Positions 16,849 to 25,093 of a DNA stretch of 64,000 bases are shown here, piece after piece. This DNA is from Agromyces protaetiae (GTDB lineage Bacteria; Actinomycetota; Actinomycetes; Actinomycetales; Microbacteriaceae), in NCBI RefSeq assembly GCF_030866785.1, contig NZ_CP133018.1:186001-250000 (forward strand). Reading direction: 5' to 3'. The position numbers and the translations under genes were made by a program. How positions within the stretch are numbered: position 1 is the stretch's first letter; every line of letters starts with the position of its first letter. The notes under the pieces were generated by a model. It was not told where the DNA came from. It searched no databases and was given only the letters and a program-made list of their open reading frames with translations.

Positions 16849-18231
16849 TCACGGCGCCACCGCTGTTCGTGCGTCCGCTCGCGCGTCCGCGTGGATGTAG
16901 GTGGCGAACCGTCCGGGCTCGAGGTCGTCCCAGCCCATCCGCGAGGCGAGCCGCCGGAGCTCGCGACGGAAGGCGCGCACCTCGACGTAGGTCGCGTGCC
17001 GGTCGCTGCCCACGAAGCGGATGCCTCCGGAGAGATCCGGCGTCTCGGTGGCCACGATGTGCCGCAGGCGCGCGGCGCGCGCGGGGTCGGTCCGGATGTC
17101 GCTCAGGTGCTCGGCCACGAGGTGCGCGATTCGGTCGAACAGGGTGTACGCGCTCGAGTTCACCTCGATGTAGCTGAGGCCGAAGAGCCCGGGGCGTGGG
17201 GCGAACGCGTTGAGGTACATCTTCGGTCGTCCGCCCACCCAGTCGAGGTACTCGTGCGGCAGGTAGGGGATGGACATGTCATAGCCGGTCGCGAACATGA
17301 CGAGGTCGACGGCCTCGCGGGTGCCGTCGGTGAAGACGACCTCCCCGCCCTCGAACCGGCCGATCCCGGGCTTGGCGGTGATGTCGCCGTGCTGGAGGTA
17401 GTGCAGGAGCTGCGTGTTGATGAGCGGATGCGACTCGAAGAGCCGATGCTCGGGCCGGGGCAGTCCCCAGCGCCGGACGTCGCCGATGACGATGGGCGCG
17501 AACACCCGGTAGAGGAGCCGCTCCAGCCAGATCGGGAGGTGCTCGGTCGTGTCGGCGGGCTTCCCGAAGAGGTGCTTGGGCACGAAGTGGTAGCCGCGCC
17601 GGGTGCTGATGAACGCACGGCTCGCGTTCGCCGCCGCGTCGCAGGCGATGTCGGCGCCCGAGTTGCCGAGGCCCACGACGAGCACCCGTTTGCCGGCGAA
17701 CTCCTCGGGCGCGACGTAGGTCACCGAGTGGCGGATCTCGCCGGCGAAGTCGCCGGGCACCTCCGGGAGCTTCGGATCCCAGGTCACGCCCGTGCAGCAG
17801 ATCACCGCCGACGCCTCGAGGTCTGACGAGTCGGTGCTGACGGTCCACACCCCGGTCGTCTCATCCTGGCGGATGCCGGTGACCGCGGTGCCGAACCGGA
17901 TGCGCTTTCGAAGGCCGTACGCCTCGGCGAACCCGCGCGTGTACTCGAGGATCTCCGCGCGCGACGGGTAGTCGCCGAACCGGCTCGGCATGGGCGTATC
18001 GAAGAAGCCCGACTTGTCCCGTGACGAGATGAAGTGCGCGCTCTGGTACATCGGCGTCCCCGGGTTGTCGAGATCCCAGATCCCGCCCACGTCGACGTGA
18101 CGCTCCAGATGGACGTACGGGATGCCTCGGGTCAGCAGCGCACGCGCTGCGGCAAGGCCGGACGGGCCGGCGCCGACGATGACGACCGGGTGGGTCTCAG
18201 ACGGCGGAACGAGAGGAATGTTCGTCGACAT
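16849..18231 (-). CDS. Flavin-containing monooxygenase (class B, FMO/BVMO-like)
   Basis: 460 residues. FAD motif VIVGAGPSGLAAARALL (about 18-34), class B fingerprint FAGEIRHSVTYV, fitting FxGxxxHxxxY, and NADPH motif VVGLGNSGADIACDA. Such enzymes insert one oxygen from O2 into nitrogen, sulfur or ketone substrates using NADPH. The ATG is five bases after the GH13 stop with AGAGGAG inside the GH13 end, so the two are coupled. It shares the operon with an SDR, a common pairing for alcohol-ketone-ester routes, but the GH13 partner is unusual. Confidence 0.88.
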   Translation of the reverse strand: MSTNIPLVPPSETHPVVIVGAGPSGLAAARALLTRGIPYVHLERHVDVGGIWDLDNPGTPMYQSAHFISSRDKSGFFDTPMPSRFGDYPSRAEILEYTRGFAEAYGLRKRIRFGTAVTGIRQDETTGVWTVSTDSSDLEASAVICCTGVTWDPKLPEVPGDFAGEIRHSVTYVAPEEFAGKRVLVVGLGNSGADIACDAAANASRAFISTRRGYHFVPKHLFGKPADTTEHLPIWLERLLYRVFAPIVIGDVRRWGLPRPEHRLFESHPLINTQLLHYLQHGDITAKPGIGRFEGGEVVFTDGTREAVDLVMFATGYDMSIPYLPHEYLDWVGGRPKMYLNAFAPRPGLFGLSYIEVNSSAYTLFDRIAHLVAEHLSDIRTDPARAARLRHIVATETPDLSGGIRFVGSDRHATYVEVRAFRRELRRLASRMGWDDLEPGRFATYIHADARADARTAVAP

Positions 18232-18235
18232 GGGT

Positions 18236-19924
18236 TCACCGCTCCTCTGACTCGGTCTGCAGCCAGACGGTGGCGTTGCCGGGCAGCTCGCCGTCGGGCG
18301 TGAGCGGAAGCGAGCTCACGAGGACGCGTCCCGGAGGCAGCGGGACGGCGGACGCGCCGAAATTGGTGATCGACGTCCAGCCGGTGCTCCGGGAGAAGGC
18401 GAGCACGTCGTCGCCGAGGTCGAGCCAGACGACCGTCTCGTCCGCCTGCAGCTCGCCGCGGATGCGGAGCGCCGCCCGGTAGAGCGAGAGCGTGGAGCCT
18501 TCGGCGCCGGTCTGCGCCTCGACCGAGAGCGATCCGAACCACTCGGGCTGCGGCAGGTGCGGCGCGTGGTTCCCGAAGCCGAAGGACACACCATGCGTCG
18601 TCCAGGGCAGCGGCACGCGGCATCCGTCTCTGGTCACGACGACCCCGTCGACGAGGTGCGCCATCGGGTCCTGCCACTGCTCGGCCGGGATGTCGGTGAC
18701 CTCCGGGAGTCCGAGCTCCTCTCCCTGATAGAGGTAGGCGCTTCCGGGCAGGGCGAGCGCGAGGAGCGTCGCGGCGGTCGCGCGCTGCAGACCGACCTCC
18801 GCATCCACCGCGTCGATCCGCCGGGTGTCGGCGGCGTCCGGCAGCCCGAGCCGGGTGGCGTGGCGGACGACGTCGTGGTTGGAGAACACCCAGGTGCTCG
18901 AGCTGCCGGCGCGCGCGGCCAGATCGAGGTTGTGCTGCACGATCGCCGTCACGTCGCGCGCGCTCCAGGGTGCGGTGAGCAGATCGAAGTTGAAGGCCTG
19001 CCCGAGGCTGTCCGCGCTCGCGTAGCGAACCCTCCGATGCGGCGCCACCCACGCCTCGGCGACGGCGAACAGCGGCGGCGAGTACCTGTCGAAGACGGTG
19101 CGCCACTCGGCGTAGATGTCGTGCACCTCGTCGCGGTCGAAGAGCGGATGCTGCCCTTCGGCGAACGGATCGTCGAAGACGAGGCCCTTCAGGATGGCCA
19201 GGCCCGGTGCGATCATCTCCCAGCTCGGGAGCGGATCGCGGAGATCCTTGGCCAGGCCCATCGCGACGTCGACGCGGAAGCCGTCGACGCCACGGTCGCC
19301 CCAGAACCGCAGCGTGCGGAGGAAGTCCTCGCGGACCTCGGGATGCTTCCAGTTCCAGTCGGGCTGGTTCGGCGTGAAGAGGCCGAGGTACCACTGGCCG
19401 TCGTCCACGCGCGTCCAGGCGGAGCCGCCGAAGAGCGCCGACCAGTCGGTCGGCGGAAGCTCACCGTTCGCGCCGCGGCCCTCGCGGAAGAGGTAGCGGT
19501 CGCGGGCGGGCGAACCCCGTCCCGCGGCGAGCGCCTCCTGGAACCAGGCATGACGGTCGGAGCTGTGATTGGGGACGATGTCGACGATGATCTTGATGCC
19601 GTGGCGGTGGAGCTCGTCGACGAGCGCGTCGAAGTCCTCCAGCGTGCCGAGCGTCGGATCGACGTCGCGGTAGTCGTCCACGTCGTAGCCGCCGTCGGTC
19701 AGCGCCGAGGGATAGAAGGGGCTCAGCCAGACGGCGTCGACGCCGAGCGAGGCGAGGTACTCCACGCGCGAGCGCACGCCGCGCAGGTCGCCGATCCCGT
19801 CGCCGTTCGAGTCCGCGAAGCTGCGGGGATAGACCTGGTAGACGACGGCCTGCCGCCACCAGGTCGGGTCGTTCGCGTCTCCTCGTCGCGCGTGCTCGAC
19901 GGTGGTACTCGGATTGGACGACAT
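18236..19924 (-). CDS. GH13 alpha-glucosidase / oligo-1,6-glucosidase-like enzyme
   Basis: 562 residues, intracellular, TIM-barrel GH13. Region I is DIVPNHSS, region II GVDGFRVDVAM (nucleophile Asp about 211), region III AVAEAW (acid/base Glu), region IV FSNHDVVRH. The start WWRQAVVYQVYPRSFADSNGDG is typical of subfamilies 23/30/31 alpha-glucosidases acting on maltose, isomaltose or sucrose-type substrates. GGAG precedes the ATG. It is the first gene of the GH13-FMO-SDR run and lies behind a TetR operator at 19988-20011. Confidence 0.88.
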   Translation of the reverse strand: MSSNPSTTVEHARRGDANDPTWWRQAVVYQVYPRSFADSNGDGIGDLRGVRSRVEYLASLGVDAVWLSPFYPSALTDGGYDVDDYRDVDPTLGTLEDFDALVDELHRHGIKIIVDIVPNHSSDRHAWFQEALAAGRGSPARDRYLFREGRGANGELPPTDWSALFGGSAWTRVDDGQWYLGLFTPNQPDWNWKHPEVREDFLRTLRFWGDRGVDGFRVDVAMGLAKDLRDPLPSWEMIAPGLAILKGLVFDDPFAEGQHPLFDRDEVHDIYAEWRTVFDRYSPPLFAVAEAWVAPHRRVRYASADSLGQAFNFDLLTAPWSARDVTAIVQHNLDLAARAGSSSTWVFSNHDVVRHATRLGLPDAADTRRIDAVDAEVGLQRATAATLLALALPGSAYLYQGEELGLPEVTDIPAEQWQDPMAHLVDGVVVTRDGCRVPLPWTTHGVSFGFGNHAPHLPQPEWFGSLSVEAQTGAEGSTLSLYRAALRIRGELQADETVVWLDLGDDVLAFSRSTGWTSITNFGASAVPLPPGRVLVSSLPLTPDGELPGNATVWLQTESEER

Positions 19925-19987
19925 GCTCGCTCCGTTCGGTTCTCGACGGCGACGCGGAAGTCTGCGCCGTGAGCGACACGGTAGCAC

Positions 19988-20011
19988 GAAAATATCCACA
20001 TGGATAATTTC
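19988..20011 (-). promoter_or_regulatory. TetR operator, left copy
   Basis: Arms GAAAATATCC and GGATAATTTC (one mismatch) around ACAT. A TACCGT -10 candidate follows four bases later on the minus strand (19983-19978), so the site covers the -35 region of the GH13 operon. The same site recurs at 20766-20789 on the other side of the TetR gene. Confidence 0.8.
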
Positions 20012-20143
20012 ATGCGTCGCGCTGACTCGCGCTTCGCGACGGGGTCGAGTCACGCGCTGGTTCGATCCGCATACGATGTCGGAGGACGGGCGGGCCGCGC
20101 AGTGGGGTCCGCCGACATCGACCGGACATCGAATGAGGGACGC

Positions 20144-20758
20144 GTGGCCCAGCACTCCGATCGCGGCCCGTACGCGAAGAGCGCGATGCGCAAGCAGCAG
20201 ATCGTCGACCGGGCGCTCGAGGTGTTCCACGAGCTCGGGGCCGACGGCACGTCGCTGCGCTCGATCGCCGATGCGCTCGGGGTGACCCACCCCGTGCTCA
20301 AGCATCACTTCGGATCGCGCGAGCAGCTGTTCCTCGAGGTGCTCAGGCAGGCGGACGCCCGTGCGCGCGAGCAACTCGCGAACGAGGAGAGCGAGAGCCC
20401 GGCCGGCTTCGCGGCGGCGATGGCCGACCTGAGCCTGCATCAGCCGGGGTTGATGGCGCTCTACAACGCGATGATCGCGCGCGCGCTCGAGCGAGACAAC
20501 GCATACTCGCGCGAGTACTTCGTCGAACGCTACCGCGAGATGCGGGCGGATGTGACCGGGATCCTGCGCGCCGGCCGCGAGGCCGGGGTCGTGCGTGAGG
20601 ACGTGCCGCTCGAGACCACCGCCGCGCTCGTCATCGCCGCGAGCGACGGGCTGTCGACGCAGTGGCTGCTCGATGACCGGGTGAACATGCTCGACGGTAT
20701 GCGCCTGCTCGGCGAGCTCCTCCTGCCGCCCGGCGCGAGCTCGGTCGGGACGGCCTAG
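20144..20758 (+). CDS. TetR-family regulator flanked by twin operators
   Basis: 204 residues. HTH: QQIVDRALEVFHELGADGTSLRSIADALGVTHPVLKHHFGSREQLF (about 20-62, quoted in two runs), then an effector domain. GTG at 20144 is chosen for its GAGGGA site; longer in-frame readings start inside the operator. An almost identical palindrome lies 130 bases upstream and seven bases downstream of the gene, so the protein probably controls both the GH13-FMO-SDR operon and the now decayed MMPL gene. Confidence 0.85.
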   Translation: MAQHSDRGPYAKSAMRKQQIVDRALEVFHELGADGTSLRSIADALGVTHPVLKHHFGSREQLFLEVLRQADARAREQLANEESESPAGFAAAMADLSLHQPGLMALYNAMIARALERDNAYSREYFVERYREMRADVTGILRAGREAGVVREDVPLETTAALVIAASDGLSTQWLLDDRVNMLDGMRLLGELLLPPGASSVGTA

Positions 20759-20765
20759 CGCCAGC

Positions 20766-20789
20766 GAAAATATCCACACGGATAATTTC
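20766..20789 (+). promoter_or_regulatory. TetR operator, right copy
   Basis: Arms GAAAATATCC and GGATAATTTC around ACAC, differing from the left copy only in the spacer. A TAGCCT -10 candidate (20793-20798) follows after three bases, placing the operator over the -35 region of a rightward promoter that now reads into the MMPL relic. Confidence 0.8.
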
Positions 20790-20802
20790 TGCTAGCCTGC
20801 GG

Positions 20803-21278
20803 GTCAGCCGGTCGTGGATCGGCGCGCACGCCGCGCCTCGGCGTGCGGTGAAACACGCGCACGGCGCCGGGGCGCGGTCGGCGATCACGCATGGATTCAT
20901 CAGGTCGGCACCGATCGTCACCGCTGCCGCGCTCATCATGTTCGCGGTGTTCGCGACGTTCGTGCCCGGCGCCGACTCGACGATCAAGCCGATCGCGCTG
21001 GCGCTCGCCGTCGGCGTCTTCGTCGACGCGTTCGTCGTCCGGATGACCTTCGTGCCGGCGGTGATGAAGCTCCTCGGCGAGCGCGCGTGGCAGATGCCGG
21101 GGTGGCTCGAGTCGCGGCTGCCGACGGGGACGTCGACGGCGAACATCTCGACCGCCACCTCGCCGAGGCCGACCCGACGTCCCCCGGCCCGGGCGATGCA
21201 TCCGAGACGGTCGACGTGGCATCCGGAGCCGGCGCTGACGCCGACTCGTCCGCACCGGTGGCCGAACCGAGGCGCTGA
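20803..21278 (+). pseudogene. 3' relic of an MMPL-family transporter gene, frameshifted
   Basis: Only the last quarter of an MMPL transporter remains: SAITHGFIRSAPIVTAAALIM, then [20 protein letters not shown] and FVPAVMKLLGERAWQMPGWLESRLP, aligning with the end of the MMPL protein at 12430-14949. Near 21120-21128 one base appears to be missing (CTGCCGACGGGGAC where CTGCCGGACGGGGAC would keep the frame); the family-like tail DGDVDGEHLDRHLAEADP continues in the other frame and stops at 21278. About 600 N-terminal residues are absent, so a deletion joined the operator-promoter region to the gene's end. Confidence 0.85.
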
Positions 21279-21295
21279 CGCCGCTCGGGCACGGC

Positions 21296-21628
21296 TCAGG
21301 CGTACTCGTCGATCGTGGCCACATCCTCCATCTCATCGGGCCATTCCGGTCGTGACGGTTGGAGCAGGAGCGTGCGGCGTTCGAGATCCGCGACGACCTC
21401 CGACGACGGGAACTCGTCGATCGCGTCGCCGACGGGGACGTCGAGGAGCTGACTCGCAGGCCCCAGGAGGAGATGCGCTTTGGCGATGGTGCCGCCCTCG
21501 ACGAGGACCGGGATCGTCACGACGTCCGAGGTGTGGTCCTCGGCGAGCGCGCGCGCGTAGCGGAGCGTCGCCTTGCAGACGGCATCGGCGGTGATCACGG
21601 ATCCGCCGGTGTAATGGAGACGTCTCAT
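21296..21628 (-). CDS. Hypothetical protein, 110 residues
   Basis: Begins MRRLHYTGGSVITADAVCKATLRYARALAE and ends in an acidic stretch MEDVATIDEYA. No membrane segment, signal peptide or recognised motif. In-frame ATGs at 21640 and 21652 are alternatives, none with a good ribosome site. An 8-bp inverted repeat lies at 21656-21676. Divergent from the DUF7882-like gene; such small proteins accompany it in relatives as far as I recall. Function unknown. Confidence 0.6.
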   Translation of the reverse strand: MRRLHYTGGSVITADAVCKATLRYARALAEDHTSDVVTIPVLVEGGTIAKAHLLLGPASQLLDVPVGDAIDEFPSSEVVADLERRTLLLQPSRPEWPDEMEDVATIDEYA

Positions 21629-21655
21629 GGAGGCGATCATCCGCGCGGACATCTG

Positions 21656-21676
21656 GACCGCAAGGGGGTTGCGGTC
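21656..21676. promoter_or_regulatory. Perfect inverted repeat between divergent small genes
   Basis: GACCGCAA and TTGCGGTC flank GGGGG. It lies directly upstream of the longest reading of the minus-strand hypothetical gene and 68 bases before the plus-strand gene. Operator or 5' hairpin; not decidable here. Confidence 0.4.
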
Positions 21677-21744
21677 GGGTGTGGGGGGACGAAAATGGCG
21701 CCATCGGACAACAGCGGTCGCGATTCCGGAGAGGGGAGCGGGCG

Positions 21745-22065
21745 ATGGGGAAGTTCGTCTATGACGGCACGATCCGGGTCGACTTCGATGATCGGGTGCT
21801 CGCCCATCTGCAACTCGTCATCGGTTCGAAGCTGCGTCGGGGCGAGTCCTTCCACTTCACCTGGAAGGACGATGTGTCCACCGGCGATGGCCGCACCATC
21901 ATCTGGGTGCACCCGGCCGCCTCGATCGTCTACAAGTTCTACGGCAGCCGCACGCCGTCGATCAATCGGGCCTGGCTCGATCGCCTCGCCGAGACGGCCA
22001 ACGCCACGAGCGGCCTGCACATCGTGCCCGAGCCGCCCGACTACCCCCCGGAGCCCGCACCCTGA
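21745..22065 (+). CDS. DUF7882-like small protein
   Basis: 106 residues: MGKFVYDGTIRVDFDDRVLAHLQ, then KLRRGESFHFTWKDD, then IIWVHPAASIVYKFYGSR. This matches the short proteins common in Microbacteriaceae that are often mislabelled ATP-dependent DNA ligase, although no nucleotidyltransferase motif (KxDG) is present. Function unknown. AGGGGAG precedes the ATG. Thirteen bases separate it from the DUF4383 gene, so the two are likely co-transcribed. Confidence 0.75.
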   Translation: MGKFVYDGTIRVDFDDRVLAHLQLVIGSKLRRGESFHFTWKDDVSTGDGRTIIWVHPAASIVYKFYGSRTPSINRAWLDRLAETANATSGLHIVPEPPDYPPEPAP

Positions 22066-22078
22066 TCAGGAGGTCGCC

Positions 22079-22543
22079 ATGCACAGCACCGCTCGCTCCG
22101 CCGGACGCACCCGCTACGCGGAGACGACGATCCAGAAGGTCGCCCTCGTCTACGGCATCGTGTTCCTCGTCGTGGGCGTCGCCGGGTTCATCCCGGGTGT
22201 GACCGTGCAGCTCGAGACGATCCAGTTCGCCGGGCACGAATCCCAGGCATTGCTGCTCGGCGTGTTCCAGGTGTCGATCCTGCACAACATCGTGCACCTG
22301 CTCTACGGGCTGGTCGGGCTCGCGGCCGCCACCGGGTTCGCGGCCTCGAAGAACTACCTCATCTGGGGAGGCGTCGTGTATGCCGTCCTCCTCGTGTACG
22401 GCCTGTTCCTGAGCGGCGACCACCCCGCCAACTTCGTGCCGCTGAACAGTGCGGACAACTGGCTGCACGGCGTCTTGGCCGTGACGATGATCGCGCTCGG
22501 CATCCTGCTCGGCCGGCGGGACGTCGCGACGCGCACGGCGTGA
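22079..22543 (+). CDS. DUF4383 membrane protein
   Basis: 154 residues with four hydrophobic helices: VALVYGIVFLVVGVAGF, VSILHNIVHLLYGLVGLA, IWGGVVYAVLLVYGLFL, WLHGVLAVTMIALGILLG. The HNIVHLLYG signature is typical of DUF4383. Role unknown. It has a strong AGGAGG site and sits just after the DUF7882-like gene. Confidence 0.85.
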   Translation: MHSTARSAGRTRYAETTIQKVALVYGIVFLVVGVAGFIPGVTVQLETIQFAGHESQALLLGVFQVSILHNIVHLLYGLVGLAAATGFAASKNYLIWGGVVYAVLLVYGLFLSGDHPANFVPLNSADNWLHGVLAVTMIALGILLGRRDVATRTA

Positions 22544-22575
22544 GCGCCGGTGCGTGCACCCCGTGAAGGGGGAGC

Positions 22576-22604
22576 TTGACGCGGGGCGGTTTTGGGGAGA
22601 TAAC
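22576..22604 (+). promoter_or_regulatory. Sigma-70-type promoter of the MarR gene
   Basis: TTGACG (22576-22581), 17 bases, GATAAC (22599-22604), followed by a GGGAGG ribosome site at 22618 and the GTG at 22629. Spacing is ideal and both hexamers are close to consensus. Confidence 0.6.
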
Positions 22605-22628
22605 TGGGGTCTAGGTAGGGAGGCACCC

Positions 22629-23141
22629 GTGACCGCCCAAGACGAAACCCGAACCGTCGCCGGCGAACCCGACACGCTCGACACCGAAGCCGTGGCCCGG
22701 CTCAATGGGGCGATCCTGCCCTTGCGCCGTGCGCTGGTCCGGCTCGCCCGCACCGACGTCCGTCTGCCCGAGCTGCCCGACTCGCAGGTCGAGTTGCTGC
22801 GCGCACTGCCGTCCGGCGTGGTGAGACCGCCTGGCGAGCTCGCCGCTGAGCTGGGATTGAGCCGGCCGGCCGTGAGCAATCTGCTGAAGACGCTCGAGGC
22901 CGACGGTCTGATCACCAGGCATCACGCCGAGACGAACCGGCGGTACGTCGACGTGAAAGCCTCGAAGCGGGCCATCCGTCGCCTCGCCCGCTTCGATCGG
23001 GCGAGCGCCAAACGCCTCGGTGAGGCCGCGGGTCAGCTCAGCGAGGCCGAGCGCGACGCGCTGATCGCCGCACTGCCCGCGCTCGAGCACCTGCGTGATG
23101 CGGTGCGCGCGGTGGGCGCCGCTCACCGCGCCGAACACTGA
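22629..23141 (+). CDS. MarR-family transcriptional regulator
   Basis: 170 residues. Winged-helix core: ELLRALPSGVVRPPGELAAELGLSRPAVSNLLKTLEADGLITRHHAETNRRYVDV (about 58-112, shown as pieces), with the wing carrying NRRY. Helices at both ends form the dimer interface. GTG start with GGGAGG five bases before. Target unknown; it converges on the GH2 gene. Confidence 0.85.
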   Translation: MTAQDETRTVAGEPDTLDTEAVARLNGAILPLRRALVRLARTDVRLPELPDSQVELLRALPSGVVRPPGELAAELGLSRPAVSNLLKTLEADGLITRHHAETNRRYVDVKASKRAIRRLARFDRASAKRLGEAAGQLSEAERDALIAALPALEHLRDAVRAVGAAHRAEH

Positions 23142-23144
23142 CGG

Positions 23145-24968
23145 TCAGCGCGCGGTCTCGCCGAGGACGATCGAGCGGAGCGTCTCGACCGGCAGTTTCG
23201 GCCGCCGGTGCTCGTCGGTGAGTCCGTTCGTCTCCTGCCGGGTGTCGGTCAGCTGTGTGTAGCAGAACCCGGCGAGCACGGGCGATGCCTGGAGGGCGCC
23301 GACGAGGTCTCGGAGACGGCGCTCGAAGTCCTCGGCCGTCGACGCGGCCGAGTACCCCCACGCGTCGGCGGGCGCCGACGGGGCGAACGAGACGCCGCCG
23401 AACTCCGTCACCATCACGGGGGCGCCGTCTCGAGCGGCCGACGTGAGGGTGAGGCGTCGGCCGGCCGGCCCGACGCCGCTCACGAGGGCGTCGACGGATG
23501 CCTCGTCACCATAGGATCGGCGGAGCTCCGCGCCGCTCGTCGCATAGTCGTGAATGGTGAGCAGGTCGGACTCGGCGTGCTCCCACCCATCGTTGGAGAT
23601 CACGGGCCTGGTCGGGTCAAGGGCCTTCGTGAGGTGGAACAGGGCGCGGATGTACGCCTGCTGCGCCGGGTCGTGGGACGCGTGCTGGACGCCCCAGCTC
23701 TCGTTGATCGGCACCCAGGTGACGATCGACGGGTGCGAGGCGTCGCGCGTGACGACCTCCATCCATTCGGTGACGGTGCGCTCGATCGCGCGGGGGGAGA
23801 ACTCGAAGGCGCTGCCGATCTCGCCCCAGACCAGCAGACCCAGTCGGTCGGCCCAGAACAGGAGCCGCGGGTCTTCGGCCTTCTCGTGCAGTCGGACCGC
23901 GTTGAAGCCCAGCTCCCGGATCAGCTCGACCTCGGCGCGGAGCGCGTCGGCGCCGGGCGCGGCGAGGTGGGTCTCCGGCCAGTAGCCCTGTTCGAGGACC
24001 GAGCGCACGTAGTACGGGCGATCGTTGAGGAGGAACCGGCCGCCGTGGACGTCGACGCTGCGAAGTCCGAGATACGACAGGACCTCGTCGACGACGGTGC
24101 CGTCCTCGTCGACGATCCTGAGCCGTGCATCCAGCAGCGTGGGGCGTTCCGGCGACCAGAGCAACCGCTCGTAGGCCTGTCCGTTGCCCTGGTCGGGCAG
24201 GTGCAGCGTCACCGCCTGCTCGGGCTCGCGGAGCGGCGTACGCATGGCGGCCAGCTCGACGCCGTCGTGCTCGATGCGGACGTCGAGCAGGAGGCGTCGG
24301 CGCGGCCGCCGCGACAGGCGAACCCGGAGGTCGACGCTGGCGCGGACGAGATCGGCGGCCCAGCCGAGTCGGACGAGGTGGTCGTCGGGGACCGCCTCGA
24401 GCCAGACCGGCTGCCAGATCCCCGTCGTGCGGTGGTACCAGATGACATGCGGCTCCTCGAGCCAGTCCTGCTTGCCGCGCGGCTGCGAGACGTCGGCATG
24501 ATCGTCTTCGGCGCGGACCACGAGCGAGAAGCCGGTCGCGACGAGGTCCGCGGGGATCTCGAGCGCGAAGGGCGTCTGACCGCCCTCGTGCACGCCGAGC
24601 AGGCGGCCGTCGGCCCAGACCTCGGACCGGAAGTCGACCGCGCCGAAGTGCACCAGCACGCGGCTCGTCCCGTCGACGGCGCCGGCCGTGCCGAGGTCTT
24701 CCGTGCTGACGTGGCGCCGGTACCAGACGATCGGGTGGAAGCCCGTGTCGCCGATTCCCGACGCCGGCGACTCCGGCGGGAACGGCACCGTGATGGTGCG
24801 GTCGAAGGCGGCGCCGGCCAGGTGCCACCCCTCGTGGCGGCCTCGATCGTCGTCGTCGTACGCGAACTCCCACTCGCCGGTCAGGTCCGCCCAGGCCTCG
24901 CGACGGAGCTGCGGTCGAGGATAGGTGCCGTCCAGGGCCGCTGCACGCTTCGACGTCGAGATCTGCAT
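23145..24968 (-). CDS. Glycoside hydrolase family 2 enzyme (beta-glucuronidase/-galactosidase-like)
   Basis: 607 residues, cytosolic. N-terminal sugar-binding domain (WADLTGEWEFAYDDDD, HPIVWYRRHV), an Ig-like domain, then a TIM barrel with acid/base Glu in WVPINESWGVQH (about 426) and nucleophile Glu in VMVTEFGGVSF (about 520). The length fits GH2 glucuronidases, galactosidases and related enzymes. ATG at 24968 is preferred: GATGAT (24981-24976) lies seven bases before it and TTTACA 17 bases further, overlapping a LacI operator. ATG at 24980 is an alternative. Confidence 0.85.
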   Translation of the reverse strand: MQISTSKRAAALDGTYPRPQLRREAWADLTGEWEFAYDDDDRGRHEGWHLAGAAFDRTITVPFPPESPASGIGDTGFHPIVWYRRHVSTEDLGTAGAVDGTSRVLVHFGAVDFRSEVWADGRLLGVHEGGQTPFALEIPADLVATGFSLVVRAEDDHADVSQPRGKQDWLEEPHVIWYHRTTGIWQPVWLEAVPDDHLVRLGWAADLVRASVDLRVRLSRRPRRRLLLDVRIEHDGVELAAMRTPLREPEQAVTLHLPDQGNGQAYERLLWSPERPTLLDARLRIVDEDGTVVDEVLSYLGLRSVDVHGGRFLLNDRPYYVRSVLEQGYWPETHLAAPGADALRAEVELIRELGFNAVRLHEKAEDPRLLFWADRLGLLVWGEIGSAFEFSPRAIERTVTEWMEVVTRDASHPSIVTWVPINESWGVQHASHDPAQQAYIRALFHLTKALDPTRPVISNDGWEHAESDLLTIHDYATSGAELRRSYGDEASVDALVSGVGPAGRRLTLTSAARDGAPVMVTEFGGVSFAPSAPADAWGYSAASTAEDFERRLRDLVGALQASPVLAGFCYTQLTDTRQETNGLTDEHRRPKLPVETLRSIVLGETAR

Positions 24969-24990
24969 GGCTGGAATCATCCACTATTCG

Positions 24991-25004
24991 TGCAGCGCTG
25001 TAAA
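24991..25004 (-). promoter_or_regulatory. LacI operator at the GH2 promoter
   Basis: TGCAGCGCTGTA, one mismatch from the perfect site TACAGCGCTGTA at 26188-26199. It overlaps the -35 candidate TTTACA (25004-24999, minus strand) of the GH2 gene. Confidence 0.8.
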
Positions 25005-25063
25005 GCCGAGCGCGGGTGAGCGGCACTCGGGTGGCTGCCGCGCCGTCATGGGCCGCGCCGTAT

Positions 25064-25083
25064 CGTGCCGTGCCGTGCCGTGC
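25064..25083. repeat. Short CGTGC tandem array
   Basis: Four exact copies of CGTGC lie in the 125-bp gap between the LacI stop and the GH2 start. Probably slippage-generated; no function evident. Confidence 0.7.
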
Positions 25084-25093
25084 CGCGCCTCGC

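Noticed and set aside
20803-21278. Functional small membrane protein
   Set aside because: The sequence is the C-terminal end of an MMPL transporter with a frame change; no start with ribosome site precedes it.
21745-22065. ATP-dependent DNA ligase
   Set aside because: Related short proteins carry this label in databases as I recall, but no KxDG nucleotidyltransferase motif is present and 106 residues is far too short.
25064-25083. CRISPR-like or regulatory meaning for the CGTGC array
   Set aside because: Units are only five bases, contiguous, without spacers; slippage is sufficient.
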